This document shows, one piece after another, positions 31,495 through 39,944 of a stretch of 64,000 nt of DNA. The notes beneath the pieces were generated by a model. That model made no database searches. It was given only the letters and a program-made list of their open reading frames with translations, and was not told where the DNA came from. A program made the position numbers and the translations under genes. The DNA is taken from NCBI RefSeq assembly GCF_938046015.1, contig NZ_CALIXW010000007.1, forward strand, positions 20,119-84,118, in the 5' to 3' direction. The number at the start of each line of letters is the position of its first letter. The stretch's first letter is position 1. This DNA is from an uncultured Porphyromonas sp. (GTDB lineage: Bacteria; Bacteroidota; Bacteroidia; Bacteroidales; Porphyromonadaceae).

Positions 31495-33348
31495 CTAGCG
31501 CTTGCGCTGTGCCTTGCGCTGCTGCTCCTGCTGTAGGCGCTGTGCCTCCTCGAGGCGCTGCATCCACTTGCTCTTCTTGCGAGGCTTCTTCTTGTTCTCC
31601 TCCAGCTGCGCCAGGAGCTTGTCCTCGTTGAGTGTCCAGCGGAAGGCGAAGTACTGCGCGATGGTGATGAGCGTGGAGACGAAGTAGTAGTAGCTCAGCG
31701 CCGAGGCGTTCTGGTTGAACATGAAGAAGAACATGATGCTCATGATGTAGGGCATCATCTGCATCCCGGCCATACCCTCGCCCGAGGTCGGGGACTGCGT
31801 CATCGTATAGCGGGTATAGACGACGTTGGTCACGGTCATCAGCAGACAGAAGAGGCTGAGGTGGTTGCCGAGGAAGGAGGAGATGATGGGGATGTTGGCA
31901 TTCCACGATACGATGGCGTCGTAGGTGGAGAGGTCATCCGCCCAGAGGAAGCCCTGGCCGCGCAGCAGGATGGATGTAGGGAAGTACATGTAGAGCGCGA
32001 TGAGGAAGGGCATCTGTAGCAGCATCGGCAGGCAGCCACTCATGGGGCTGGCTCCGGCCGAGCGGTAGAGGTTCATCGTCTCCGTCTGGCGCTTCATCAT
32101 GGCCTCCTGCTCCTTGCCGGGGTACTTGGCATTGATGGACTCGATCTGTGGGCGTAGGACGCGCATCTTGGCCTGCGAGAGGTAGCTCTTGTTGGTGAAG
32201 GGCCAGAGGAGCAGCTTGATGGCGAGCGTCATCAGGAAGATGATGAGGCCCCAGTTCGATAGATAGCGGGAGAGGAAGGTCACCAGCGGGATGATCATGT
32301 ACTGATTGATCCAGCGGAAGAGGCTGATCCCGAGGTAGACGAGGTGATCCAGCTGGAGCTCCTCGCCTTCGACGGCACCAGCATCGTAGCCCTTGAGGAG
32401 CTCGTAGTCGTTGGGGCCGAAGAAGAAGGTAAGGGGAGCGGTAGGCTCGCTGTTGCGGAGGCTGAAGGGGATGGAGGTCTGGAGCTGTGCGCGGCGCACG
32501 TAGCCCGAGCCCTCGGCCTCAGCCTGTAGCGTCAGCTGGTTGCCCTCGAGGCCGCCCTGCTGCTGGATGAGCACGCTGCTGAAGTACTTGTCCTTGAAGG
32601 CTACCCACTGCAGGCGCTGCTGTACCTCCTGGTGCTCCTCGCTGCTGGTCTCTAGGCGCTCTACGTCTCCCTTAGGGAAGTGGTAGTAGATACCGCTGTA
32701 CTGACCCTCGAACTTCCACGACTGCTCCTGCTGGGGCATACGCTGCGACCACTCGAGCTCCTGCATCGTCATGTTGGCAGGCAGGAGGTGATGGAGAGCC
32801 TTGCCCTCGAGGCGCAGCGAGAGGCGGTAGTCGTCCTTAGCTAGCGTATAGATGTAGTCAAGGTAGGCGGTCGAGTCGATGCGCATACGCAGCACGGCGC
32901 TGCTGTCGCTGTGGCTGACGAGCTCGAAGGAGGCGTCGGCTGTGTTGACGATCGTATTCGACAGCGTGCGTAGGGGGAGGTTGAGGCGCGCGTCGCCCTT
33001 ACGGAAGAGCTGCACGGGCTTCTTGGCCTGGTCCTTATACTTGGCTAGCGTAGCCTCTATGGGGGCGGCTCCCTTGGTGGAGAGCTTGACCGAGAGCAGT
33101 GCATTGCGTAGCTCTACGAGCTGCTCAGGCTGGGGCGTGAGGTAGGGGGGGCGCACGCTGGTGCTGTCAGCACTCGTCGTGGCGAGGGCCTGCTGCTGGT
33201 GGGCGGCGGGCTGTGCGGGCTTCTTGGCCGTGGCCTGCTCGCTGCGCTGACGCTCGGCGATCTGCTCCGGCGTGGGCTGCTGGAGCCAGGTGAAGCCGAT
33301 GAGGACAAGCCCGATGAGGAGGGCTCCGATCAGTGTATTTCTATCCAT
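31495..33348 (-). CDS. yidC: Membrane protein insertase YidC
   Basis: YidC inserts and folds inner-membrane proteins, alone or with Sec. 617 residues, typical for the Gram-negative form. There is an N-terminal membrane anchor (LIGALLIGLVLIGFTWLQQ), a Gln/Ala-rich linker, the periplasmic beta domain to about residue 340, and then five C-terminal membrane segments. Conserved blocks are LLLWPFTNKSYLSQAKM, MNLYRSAGASPMSGCLPM and LLQMPFLIALYMYF. The C-terminus is a long basic tail (EENKKKPRKKSKWMQRLEEA and beyond) of the kind that contacts ribosomes. It lies 104 bp after pyrG with a hairpin in between. Confidence 0.96.
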   Translation of the reverse strand: MDRNTLIGALLIGLVLIGFTWLQQPTPEQIAERQRSEQATAKKPAQPAAHQQQALATTSADSTSVRPPYLTPQPEQLVELRNALLSVKLSTKGAAPIEATLAKYKDQAKKPVQLFRKGDARLNLPLRTLSNTIVNTADASFELVSHSDSSAVLRMRIDSTAYLDYIYTLAKDDYRLSLRLEGKALHHLLPANMTMQELEWSQRMPQQEQSWKFEGQYSGIYYHFPKGDVERLETSSEEHQEVQQRLQWVAFKDKYFSSVLIQQQGGLEGNQLTLQAEAEGSGYVRRAQLQTSIPFSLRNSEPTAPLTFFFGPNDYELLKGYDAGAVEGEELQLDHLVYLGISLFRWINQYMIIPLVTFLSRYLSNWGLIIFLMTLAIKLLLWPFTNKSYLSQAKMRVLRPQIESINAKYPGKEQEAMMKRQTETMNLYRSAGASPMSGCLPMLLQMPFLIALYMYFPTSILLRGQGFLWADDLSTYDAIVSWNANIPIISSFLGNHLSLFCLLMTVTNVVYTRYTMTQSPTSGEGMAGMQMMPYIMSIMFFFMFNQNASALSYYYFVSTLITIAQYFAFRWTLNEDKLLAQLEENKKKPRKKSKWMQRLEEAQRLQQEQQRKAQRKR

Positions 33349-33362
33349 TAATCTAACTAAGG

Positions 33363-33406
33363 CCTGCAGCCACCGCCCCGACGATCGAGGGGGCGGCGTG
33401 CTGTAG
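33363..33406 (-). terminator. Hairpin between pyrG and yidC
   Basis: Imperfect inverted repeat, CTGCAGC..CCGCCCC against GGGGCGG..GCTGTAG, 46 bp past the pyrG stop. It is either a terminator or an attenuator, because yidC starts only 15 bp further on. Confidence 0.5.
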
Positions 33407-33452
33407 CACTAATACTATCTAAAGCCGTTTGTCGGCTCCTTTGTTCGCGTCC

Positions 33453-35072
33453 CTAGCCTAAGACCTCCGTGTGGTAGTCGATGGCTGCGCGGACGAAGCT
33501 CATGAAGAGGGGACTGGGGTGCAGCACCGTGCTGCTGTACTCGGGGTGGTACTGCACGCCGACGTACCAGCGATGCTCGGGGAGCTCGACCGTCTCGACG
33601 AGCCCCGTGTCGGGGTTCTCCCCAGCGCAGAGCATGCCCGCACGCTCGAAGTCCTCGCGGTACTGGCTGTTGAACTCGAAGCGGTGGCGGTGGCGCTCAC
33701 GGACGAACTCCTTGCCGTAGGCCGCAGCGATCTTCGACCCAGGGCGTAGGACGCAGTCGTAGCCGCCGAGGCGCATAGAGCCGCCGAGCTCGGAGACCGT
33801 CTTCTGCTCCTCCATCAGGTCGACGACCTTGTGCGTCGAGGAGGGGTCGATCTCCGTGGTGTGGGCATCGGCCCAGCCGAGTACGTTGCGTGCGTACTCG
33901 ATGACCATGCACTGCATGCCGAGGCAGATCCCGAGGGTGGGGATATTATGCTCGCGCGTGTAGCGCAGGGCGACGAACTTGCCCTCCACCCCGCGCGCAC
34001 CGAAGCCGGGGGCGATGACGACGCCGTCGAGGCCCTCCAGCAGCTCGGCCACGTTCTCGGGCGTCACCTTCTCGCTGTGGATGGAGATGAGGCGGAGCTT
34101 GCGCCCGTTGTAGGTCGCTGCCTGCAGCAGGGATTCGTCGATGGACTTGTAGGCGTCCTGTAGCTCCACGTACTTACCTACGAGCCCGATGCGTACCTCC
34201 TCGGTGGCCTGCTCGCGCAGGGAGAGGAAGTGCTTCCAGGGCTTGAGCTCGGGCGTGGACTCCTCGGGGGTGATGCCGCACTTCTTCAGTACGATCTCGT
34301 CGAGGTGCTGTGCCTGCAGGGCCAGTGGTACCTGGTAGATGGTGGGGACGTCGACGCTCTGCACGACGCTCTCGGGGGAGACGTTGCAGAAGAGCGCGAC
34401 CTTGCGCAGGATGTCGCTGCCGAGGCTGTGCTCGGTGCGCAGCACGAGGATGTCGGGCTGGATACCCACCTCCTGCAGCTGCTTGACGGAGTGCTGGGTG
34501 GGCTTGGTCTTGACCTCACCTGCGGCAGCGATGTAGGGCACGTAGGTCAGGTGCAGGCAGAGGCAGCTCTGCCCCAGCTCCCACTTCAGCTGGCGTACGC
34601 TCTCTAGGAAGGGTAGAGACTCGATGTCGCCGACGGTGCCACCGATCTCGGTGATGACGAAGTCGTACTGCTTCTTGAGGCCGAGCAGCTTGACGTTGCG
34701 CTTAATCTCGTCGGTGATGTGGGGGATGACCTGTACGGTCTTGCCGAGGTAGTCGCCCTGACGCTCCTTGCGGATGACGTTCTGGTAGATGCGTCCCGTG
34801 GTGATGTTGTTGGCGCGCGAGGTGGCTACATCGAGGAAGCGCTCGTAGTGCCCGAGGTCGAGGTCGGCCTCATGTCCATCGTCCGTGACGTAGCATTCGC
34901 CGTGCTCGTAGGGGTTGAGCGTCCCTGGGTCGATATTGATGTAGGGGTCAAACTTCTGTATCGTGACGCTGTAGCCACGTGCCTGGAGTAGCTTGCCCAG
35001 AGAGGCGGCTACGATCCCTTTACCCAGGGAGGAGACGACGCCTCCCGTGACGAAGATGTACTTTGTTTCCAC
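33453..35072 (-). CDS. pyrG: CTP synthase
   Basis: PyrG makes CTP from UTP, ATP and glutamine in the cytoplasm. The 539-residue product has normal length. The synthetase domain opens FVTGGVVSSLGKGIVAASLG (P-loop) and continues with KFDPYINIDPGTLNP and HGECYVTDDGHEADLD. TEIGGTVGDIESLPFLESVR binds UTP/CTP. The class I amidotransferase domain has the nucleophile cysteine in LGICLGMQCMVIEYA and the His-Glu pair in VQYHPEYSS. A TATCTTTG box lies about 90 bp upstream. Nothing is unusual. Confidence 0.98.
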   Translation of the reverse strand: METKYIFVTGGVVSSLGKGIVAASLGKLLQARGYSVTIQKFDPYINIDPGTLNPYEHGECYVTDDGHEADLDLGHYERFLDVATSRANNITTGRIYQNVIRKERQGDYLGKTVQVIPHITDEIKRNVKLLGLKKQYDFVITEIGGTVGDIESLPFLESVRQLKWELGQSCLCLHLTYVPYIAAAGEVKTKPTQHSVKQLQEVGIQPDILVLRTEHSLGSDILRKVALFCNVSPESVVQSVDVPTIYQVPLALQAQHLDEIVLKKCGITPEESTPELKPWKHFLSLREQATEEVRIGLVGKYVELQDAYKSIDESLLQAATYNGRKLRLISIHSEKVTPENVAELLEGLDGVVIAPGFGARGVEGKFVALRYTREHNIPTLGICLGMQCMVIEYARNVLGWADAHTTEIDPSSTHKVVDLMEEQKTVSELGGSMRLGGYDCVLRPGSKIAAAYGKEFVRERHRHRFEFNSQYREDFERAGMLCAGENPDTGLVETVELPEHRWYVGVQYHPEYSSTVLHPSPLFMSFVRAAIDYHTEVLG

Positions 35073-35162
35073 TGCCGTTATGCGCTATATATAACAATGA
35101 GTAGTCGCTTGGGCGGGCTGCGGGGAGCCTTCGCTCACCTATCATCTACCCAAGATACGCCA

Positions 35163-35170
35163 CAAAGATA
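35163..35170 (-). promoter_or_regulatory. -7 box upstream of pyrG
   Basis: Minus-strand TATCTTTG, a full match to TAnnTTTG, predicting a transcript start near 35156 and a leader of about 84 nt. A second near match, TATCTTGG, lies at 35150-35157. Confidence 0.55.
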
Positions 35171-35327
35171 CATCATTGTCGTGAGTCCTAGCCCTCCGAG
35201 CGGCCTTGCCCGCCGTGCCTTCATAAGGCGCTTCCCGTGCTCTGCCCTCGCCCGCACCGAGCTGAGGGATGAGCTGCTCCGATGCTCCGCCTGGGCTCGC
35301 AGCACCGCGTGTCCTAAAGGGGGACGC

Positions 35328-35437
35328 GGTTTATTATATAATATCCCGACGAATATGATATTATTTTTGACCAAATGTTATATAACTTCTGCTCCGATAT
35401 TATATAATATTCCTCGAGATATAATATTATTTTTCTC
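35328..35437. repeat. 22-bp repeat array, AT-rich family, copy 2 (5 units)
   Basis: Five 22-bp units starting at 35328, 35350, 35372, 35394 and 35416. Cores are TTATATAATAT, ATGATATTATTTTT, GTTATATAACTT, ATTATATAATATT and ATAATATTATTTTT. Several cores are perfect or near-perfect palindromes, e.g. TTATATAA. It lies midway in the divergent pyrG/lipoprotein spacer. Confidence 0.87.
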
Positions 35438-35807
35438 CCTCCCACCTAGCTGTCGGCTCCGCTTCACACGTGTCGCGCCTCCTTCCCACATAGCAGGATT
35501 TAGGTGGAGCCGAGAGGCTAAGGGCTGCAGCTTGTCCTTTGGAAGGCCTGTCCACAGGAGCCTAGGACTGCAGCCCCGAATGAGCCTTGGGCGGAGGCTG
35601 TTTTGTGTGGTGCAAAAGTTTGATGCGTGGAAGATGCTGCTTGTTAAAAATATTTATCGTAACTTCGCGCCCTAGAGAGCGTGCTTACTAACTGACTTCA
35701 TCCTTCACCGTGCTTTACCAAGCAACTGGCAACTGGCGCAAGCCGTATGGAGTCCGTGGAAGTACTCTAAAAAAAGAAGATTACATTAGTCACTAAACAA
35801 TCATTCA
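35438..35807. other. Spacer upstream of the lipoprotein gene
   Basis: No gene is supported. Composition becomes AT-rich towards 35808. TAACTTCG at 35660-35667 matches the -7 consensus TAnnTTTG at seven of eight positions and could start the lipoprotein transcript with a leader of about 130 nt. A plus-strand frame open from 35097 to 35675 runs across the repeat array and is not a gene. Confidence 0.35.
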
Positions 35808-37100
35808 ATGAAAGCAACAAGACCCCTACTATTGCTTGCTCTGTTGGCGGTATTTGGATCCTGCTCCAAGGCCACCGATGAGCCTGTAGCCCCAAGCCCT
35901 AGCTCCAGCGATCAGCCGCTCAAGATCGCCCTGAGCGGTGAGATCGAGATGCCCGAGGTCGATCCTCAGACGGCGCGCGACCTGATCCTGACGGAAGGGA
36001 CAACCAGCTCTGGTAAGCGCATTATTAGTCCTTATTTCACCGATAGCCGCCTCCCTGCTATCCTCTGCATCTATGATGACTTCGGGGGGATGAGCCTCTC
36101 GCGTGTCTTCATCGATGTTACCCCTGCTACGAGCAGCAATGGTAAGACGGTAAGTCGCTTCCGCTACTATGGTGCCCTTGATCAGGGGAAGTTTAAGGTC
36201 CGCGGTGCGAACCAACAGTTCAAGTCTGGTGATAAGGTCTCCTACAAGCAAGATCCAACTAACTCTGGAGTCTACGTAGGCCTCTTCGTCGGTCTTGACC
36301 CTAATGGCGGTGAAGATACCTCCCTTAATATCGGTGAGGGTAGCATAAGCTATACCCACGGTGGCTGGGAAACCAAGCTCGGTCAAGCTGTAGACTATAC
36401 GTCTGTCGGGCCTAACCGCAGTGCTACCCGCATCATCTTCGGTACGACGAGCGAGCGTAAGGGTACCGAAACTGTCGAGATTGCTGGAGAAAAGGTCACC
36501 CGTGTTCTCTATGAGCATCATCCTCTGAAGTTCGCTTTCGACAAGACCATCTTCGACAAGGCTCCTGATGCCCGTCATCCTAACCCTGACACCCGCGATA
36601 ATGTCCTCACGGTAAATGACCTCAAGCTCACTATGCGCGGAGCCCTCCTCGAGGTCGAGGTAGAGAACTGGGGTACGGCTGGCGTCAATGTCGGTGGTGT
36701 ACGTGTCGGCACATTCGGCGGTGGTAAGGTTGAGTTCTCTGCCCCTACCGCGAAGAAGATCACGCGTAAGAATCAGTACGGCCAGACGAATACCTTCTGG
36801 GAAGTAGATACGCCTCCTATGGTGACTCCCGCTACCACTACGGGGAAGTACGATATCAAGTTCTACGAATCTGTCCGTCTAGAGGGTAAGGATCCCAGAG
36901 GGGGGAATGTCGCTTCTATGAAGAAGATCGTCTACCTGCCCTTCGTCAACACCGTAACGGGCCGCAAGCAGATCCCAGGTACCCTCGAGATCTTCTACAA
37001 TCAGACGACGGGTTCTACCGAGCAGAAGACGGTAAGTGCAGCTGTCCGTGCGCTGAAGAATCAGGGGATCCTTGTCACGAAGAAGTTCATGATTAACTAG
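35808..37100 (+). CDS. Putative surface lipoprotein, family not recognised
   Basis: 430 residues. The N-terminus MKATRPLLLLALLAVFGSCS is a lipoprotein signal with C19 as the likely lipidated residue. The residues after it (SKATDEP) are charged, as in Bacteroidetes lipoproteins exported to the surface. The rest has no membrane segments and looks beta-rich, with many Thr, Ser and Gly and short strand-like blocks such as ATRIIFGTTSE, LTVNDLKLTMRGALLEVEV and VNVGGVRVGTFGGGKVEFS. I thought of fimbrillin-like proteins, but no diagnostic motif is visible. Third-position base use is visibly less GC-biased than in the neighbours, which may mean transfer or relaxed selection. A small acidic ORF follows 2 bp after the stop. 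Confidence 0.7.
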   Translation: MKATRPLLLLALLAVFGSCSKATDEPVAPSPSSSDQPLKIALSGEIEMPEVDPQTARDLILTEGTTSSGKRIISPYFTDSRLPAILCIYDDFGGMSLSRVFIDVTPATSSNGKTVSRFRYYGALDQGKFKVRGANQQFKSGDKVSYKQDPTNSGVYVGLFVGLDPNGGEDTSLNIGEGSISYTHGGWETKLGQAVDYTSVGPNRSATRIIFGTTSERKGTETVEIAGEKVTRVLYEHHPLKFAFDKTIFDKAPDARHPNPDTRDNVLTVNDLKLTMRGALLEVEVENWGTAGVNVGGVRVGTFGGGKVEFSAPTAKKITRKNQYGQTNTFWEVDTPPMVTPATTTGKYDIKFYESVRLEGKDPRGGNVASMKKIVYLPFVNTVTGRKQIPGTLEIFYNQTTGSTEQKTVSAAVRALKNQGILVTKKFMIN

Positions 37101-37102
37101 TA

Positions 37103-37282
37103 ATGAAGATACACGCAAGAGATATGAAGAAGCAAGTCTATACGCAGCCCGAGATCGAGCTCCTCAAGCTCCAGGGTGAGCCTAGTCTTCTCGTGGACTT
37201 CTCCGTCGGAGGCATCCTTGACGATATCGAGGATGCAGGGGAATGGGATGATAACACCTACGCTCCAGGCCAAGGCTGGTAG
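37103..37282 (+). CDS. Small acidic peptide, unknown function
   Basis: 59 residues from the ATG at 37103, or 52 from the ATG at 37124 (MKKQVYTQPEIELLKLQGEP). The first half is basic then amphipathic, and the second half is strongly acidic (GGILDDIEDAGEWDDNTYAP) and ends in GQGW. It starts 2 bp after the lipoprotein stop, so it is probably cotranscribed and coupled. A hairpin terminator follows 28 bp later. Short proteins of the form MKK-x-Y-x-x-P-E-I-E-x-L...acidic tail are common in Porphyromonas and Prevotella genomes, to my memory, but have no assigned role. It has no membrane segment or signal peptide. Confidence 0.65.
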   Translation: MKIHARDMKKQVYTQPEIELLKLQGEPSLLVDFSVGGILDDIEDAGEWDDNTYAPGQGW

Positions 37283-37310
37283 TCCTCTCCACACGAAGAA
37301 AGTAAAGAGC

Positions 37311-37346
37311 GCGGGGCGCTACCTCCATCTGGGGGTAGCGCCCCGC
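37311..37346 (+). terminator. Hairpin terminator after the small peptide gene
   Basis: Perfect 13-bp arms GCGGGGCGCTACC and GGTAGCGCCCCGC with a 10-nt loop, followed by CTGCTTTA. It lies 28 bp after the stop. Confidence 0.8.
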
Positions 37347-37494
37347 CTGCTTTAGGGAGCCGCCCACACCCGTCCTTGGCCTTGTCGCCCTGTGTGGGAC
37401 GCCCTCGTCCCTCCACCTGCTGCGGGGCGCGAACTATCTCGGGGGACGGGCTGTTCTACCCACAGCTAAGTAGCTCACCTAAGACAAATAGAAT

Positions 37495-38001
37495 ATGGCA
37501 ACAGTAACGTTCAAGAATCAGCTCACCGTCACCCTCAACGGTCAGCTCCCCGCCGTGGGCAGCCTCGCCCCTAACTTCGCCGCTACGCAGGCCGACCTCA
37601 GCGATGTCCACCTCGAGGACTGGCGTGGTCAGCGCGTCGTGCTCAACGTCTTCCCTAGCATCGATACGGGCGTCTGCGCTGCCAGCGTACGCCGCTTCAA
37701 CGCCGAGGCTGCAGCGCTGGAGAATACCGCCGTCCTCTGCATCTCCAAGGATCTGCCCTTCGCCCTCAAGCGCTTCTGTGGCGCTGAAGGTCTAGACAAG
37801 GTCGTGCCCCTCTCCACCTTCCGCTGCAACTGCTTCACCGACGGCTATGGCCTGCTGCAGACGGATGGCCCGCTGCGCGGCCTGCTGGCCCGTGCCGTCG
37901 TCGTCATCGACACCGATGGCAAGGTCCTCTACACGGAGCTCGTCCCCGAGATCACCGAGGAGCCCAACTATGAGGCTGCGCTGGCTGTACTGAAGAAGTA
38001 A
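37495..38001 (+). CDS. tpx: Thiol peroxidase (atypical 2-Cys peroxiredoxin)
   Basis: Tpx reduces hydrogen peroxide and alkyl peroxides with thioredoxin as donor. The 168-residue product has normal length. The peroxidatic cysteine is C61 in FPSIDTGVCAASVRRF and the resolving cysteine is C95 in LKRFCGAEGL, the same numbers as in E. coli Tpx. It is a single gene, plausible as an oxygen-tolerance factor in an anaerobe. A 46-bp perfect palindrome after it separates it from the convergent barrel-protein gene. I see no OxyR-type site. Confidence 0.97.
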   Translation: MATVTFKNQLTVTLNGQLPAVGSLAPNFAATQADLSDVHLEDWRGQRVVLNVFPSIDTGVCAASVRRFNAEAAALENTAVLCISKDLPFALKRFCGAEGLDKVVPLSTFRCNCFTDGYGLLQTDGPLRGLLARAVVVIDTDGKVLYTELVPEITEEPNYEAALAVLKK

Positions 38002-38025
38002 GTTCGCCCGCTGTGCGTTCTAATT

Positions 38026-38071
38026 AAGGCCAAGGGGCGGCACCACGATCGTGGTGCCGCCCCTTGGCCTT
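38026..38071. terminator. Perfect 46-bp palindrome, bidirectional terminator
   Basis: Arms of 23 bp (starting AAGGCCAAGGGGCGGCACC) meet at CGATCG with no spacer. On the plus strand TTTGCTTTCTTA follows. It lies between convergent tpx and the barrel-protein gene, 24 and 65 bp from their stops, so it can serve both. Confidence 0.8.
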
Positions 38072-38136
38072 TTGCTTTCTTAATTAGGCGGGCGCCTTAG
38101 CTGGTCGTGCTAGGTGACAGCCTTAGCTCTCGGCTG

Positions 38137-39942
38137 CTAGAAGAGGTACTGCAGCCCCAGGAGTGCCGTGAGTGGCTGCTGTCGGTAGCCGTACCACTGG
38201 GTGGCGCCCGTCAGGAGCTGGGCGCGCAGCTCGGCCGTCAGGGAGAGGCGCGAGGAGACGCGGTAGGCGGCCTCGCCATGCAGGACGTGTAGGGGCTTGA
38301 GCCGCACTACCTGCCCCGCGAGGTCGTAGCTGCTCGTGGCGGTAGCGAACTCATAGCCCGCACGCAGCTGGGTGCGGGGGATGCTCTGCAGCTCGAGTAG
38401 TGCGGAGAGCGTCCACTCGGGGCGCCCCGTCAAGAGGTCGCTTGCCTGCTGGTAGTCCTTATGCTCGGCAGCCAGCGAGGCGGTGAAGAGCCCCTCGTGG
38501 CGGTAACTCAGTGCGGCCCCGATCGCTAGCGTCTGATAACCCGCATAGTAGGGGACGAAGCCCAGCGAGAGCGGAGCCGTGGCTCCCTGAGGTAGGACGA
38601 CGTTGACCATGGAGACCGGACGCCACTGCGCGGCATGGCGGTGTGAGCTGTAGCCTACCCAGGCCTCAGCGCCGAAGCGATCCTCGAGCAGCGTCTTGGC
38701 CGAGAGCTTGACCCAGCTGCGGCGCTCCAGCAGCTCGGGGTAGCTGGTGGGGCTGAGGTAGGGCATCTCGCGGCTGAGGAGCTGCCCGCGGAGCTGAGCG
38801 TGGTGCTCGGCGTCGGACTCGAGGCGGAGGCTGAAGGCCGAGCCATAGCTAAGGCGGGCGTCGACCTTGGGGAAGAGGTAGAGCTGCGCCCCCGAGGGAT
38901 CACTGCCGTTGGTGAGGCGTAGGCCCCCACGCAGGTCCCAACGCCAGTCGCCCGAGAGGTCGCCGTAGGAGATGTAGGGGGCGACGCTGAGGCTAGAGCG
39001 CGAGGCATCGGGCAGCGCCTGCTGCTGGCTCAGCTGCTGGTAGCTGGGGCGGTAGTAGCTGAGCGCCCCATAGATGCCGAGGCGCGCCGTGCTGGAGAGC
39101 CTGTGGGAGAGCTGCAGGGAGAGGTGTGGGGCGAGTTCGCTGGCCTCGTAGCTATAGCTCTGTACGAGGGCCTCGGTGTACTTCGTCGAGGCGTAGTCGA
39201 GGCTGAAGCCCAGGTCGTAGAGCCAGTCCTCAGAGGCGATCTCGGGAGTAGCCAGGCGTGCGCTTAGGCGGAAGTGCTGCGTGGCCTGCTCGGGGTCCTC
39301 GATAGTGGCCTGGGAGCCGAGAGGGCTCTGCGTGGGAGCCGTCTTCTGCTCGTAGGTAGCGCGTCCGTAGTAGTTGGTCTTGTAGCGGCCGAGCTCGGCT
39401 CCGAGCTCGAGGCTAGGCAGGTCGAAGCGGTGGAGGTAGCGGGCGCCGAGCAGCCACTGCTGCTGGCGGGCTGTCCCCTGACCAGCGAGGACGTCGTAGC
39501 CGAGGCGTGCCTGCGTCCAGTCGAAGCGCCCGAGGACGTCCAGCTCATCGCGCTCCTGGGCGAGGATGCGGTAGCCTGCCCCGAGGCGTAGGGTGGTGCT
39601 GACCCCGCCGCGGGCGGTGAGGTAGCCGCGCTGCTCGGAGCGGGCGAAGCCGCCCTGCATCGGGGCCAGCGCACGCAGCGGGCTCAGCAGAAGGTTAGCG
39701 CCGAGGCCTCTGTCCTCATAGCTATAGCGGGGCTCGCTGACGCGGGGCGCAGGTAGGCTCAGCGAGAGGTCTTGAGGCTGGCGCGTGGAGAGGGTCAGCT
39801 CCTCCTGCGTCATGACGGTGAGCTCGCGGCGCAGGGTGTCGGCACGCTTGGGGCTCTCTGTCTGTGCGCTCAGAGGGAGGGCAGCGCTGCCGCCGAGGAT
39901 TAGGGCTAGGGGGAGGATATGCTGCTTCTTCATACTCATCAT
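38137..39942 (-). CDS. Putative outer-membrane beta-barrel protein
   Basis: 601 residues, or 598 from the third Met. The signal peptide runs through MKKQHILPLALILGGSAALP to LSAQ. After a ~70-residue linker the sequence becomes a series of alternating strands with aromatic ends (YLTARGGVSTTLRLGAGYR, QQWLLGARYLHRFDLPSLEL, LQSIPRTQLRAGYEFATAT), ending YRQQPLTALLGLQYLF. The terminal aromatic Phe is typical of barrels. No plug or TonB box is recognised. It starts 2 bp after the 1005-residue TPR protein, so the two are coupled and presumably act together at the outer membrane. The specific role is not known. Confidence 0.78.
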   Translation of the reverse strand: MMSMKKQHILPLALILGGSAALPLSAQTESPKRADTLRRELTVMTQEELTLSTRQPQDLSLSLPAPRVSEPRYSYEDRGLGANLLLSPLRALAPMQGGFARSEQRGYLTARGGVSTTLRLGAGYRILAQERDELDVLGRFDWTQARLGYDVLAGQGTARQQQWLLGARYLHRFDLPSLELGAELGRYKTNYYGRATYEQKTAPTQSPLGSQATIEDPEQATQHFRLSARLATPEIASEDWLYDLGFSLDYASTKYTEALVQSYSYEASELAPHLSLQLSHRLSSTARLGIYGALSYYRPSYQQLSQQQALPDASRSSLSVAPYISYGDLSGDWRWDLRGGLRLTNGSDPSGAQLYLFPKVDARLSYGSAFSLRLESDAEHHAQLRGQLLSREMPYLSPTSYPELLERRSWVKLSAKTLLEDRFGAEAWVGYSSHRHAAQWRPVSMVNVVLPQGATAPLSLGFVPYYAGYQTLAIGAALSYRHEGLFTASLAAEHKDYQQASDLLTGRPEWTLSALLELQSIPRTQLRAGYEFATATSSYDLAGQVVRLKPLHVLHGEAAYRVSSRLSLTAELRAQLLTGATQWYGYRQQPLTALLGLQYLF

Positions 39943-39944
39943 AC

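Noticed and set aside
35097..35675. 192-codon plus-strand frame in the pyrG/lipoprotein spacer
   Set aside because: Runs through the AT-rich 22-bp array and over the divergent pyrG promoter; the translation shows repeat-derived LLYNIP/ITSAPILYNIP strings.
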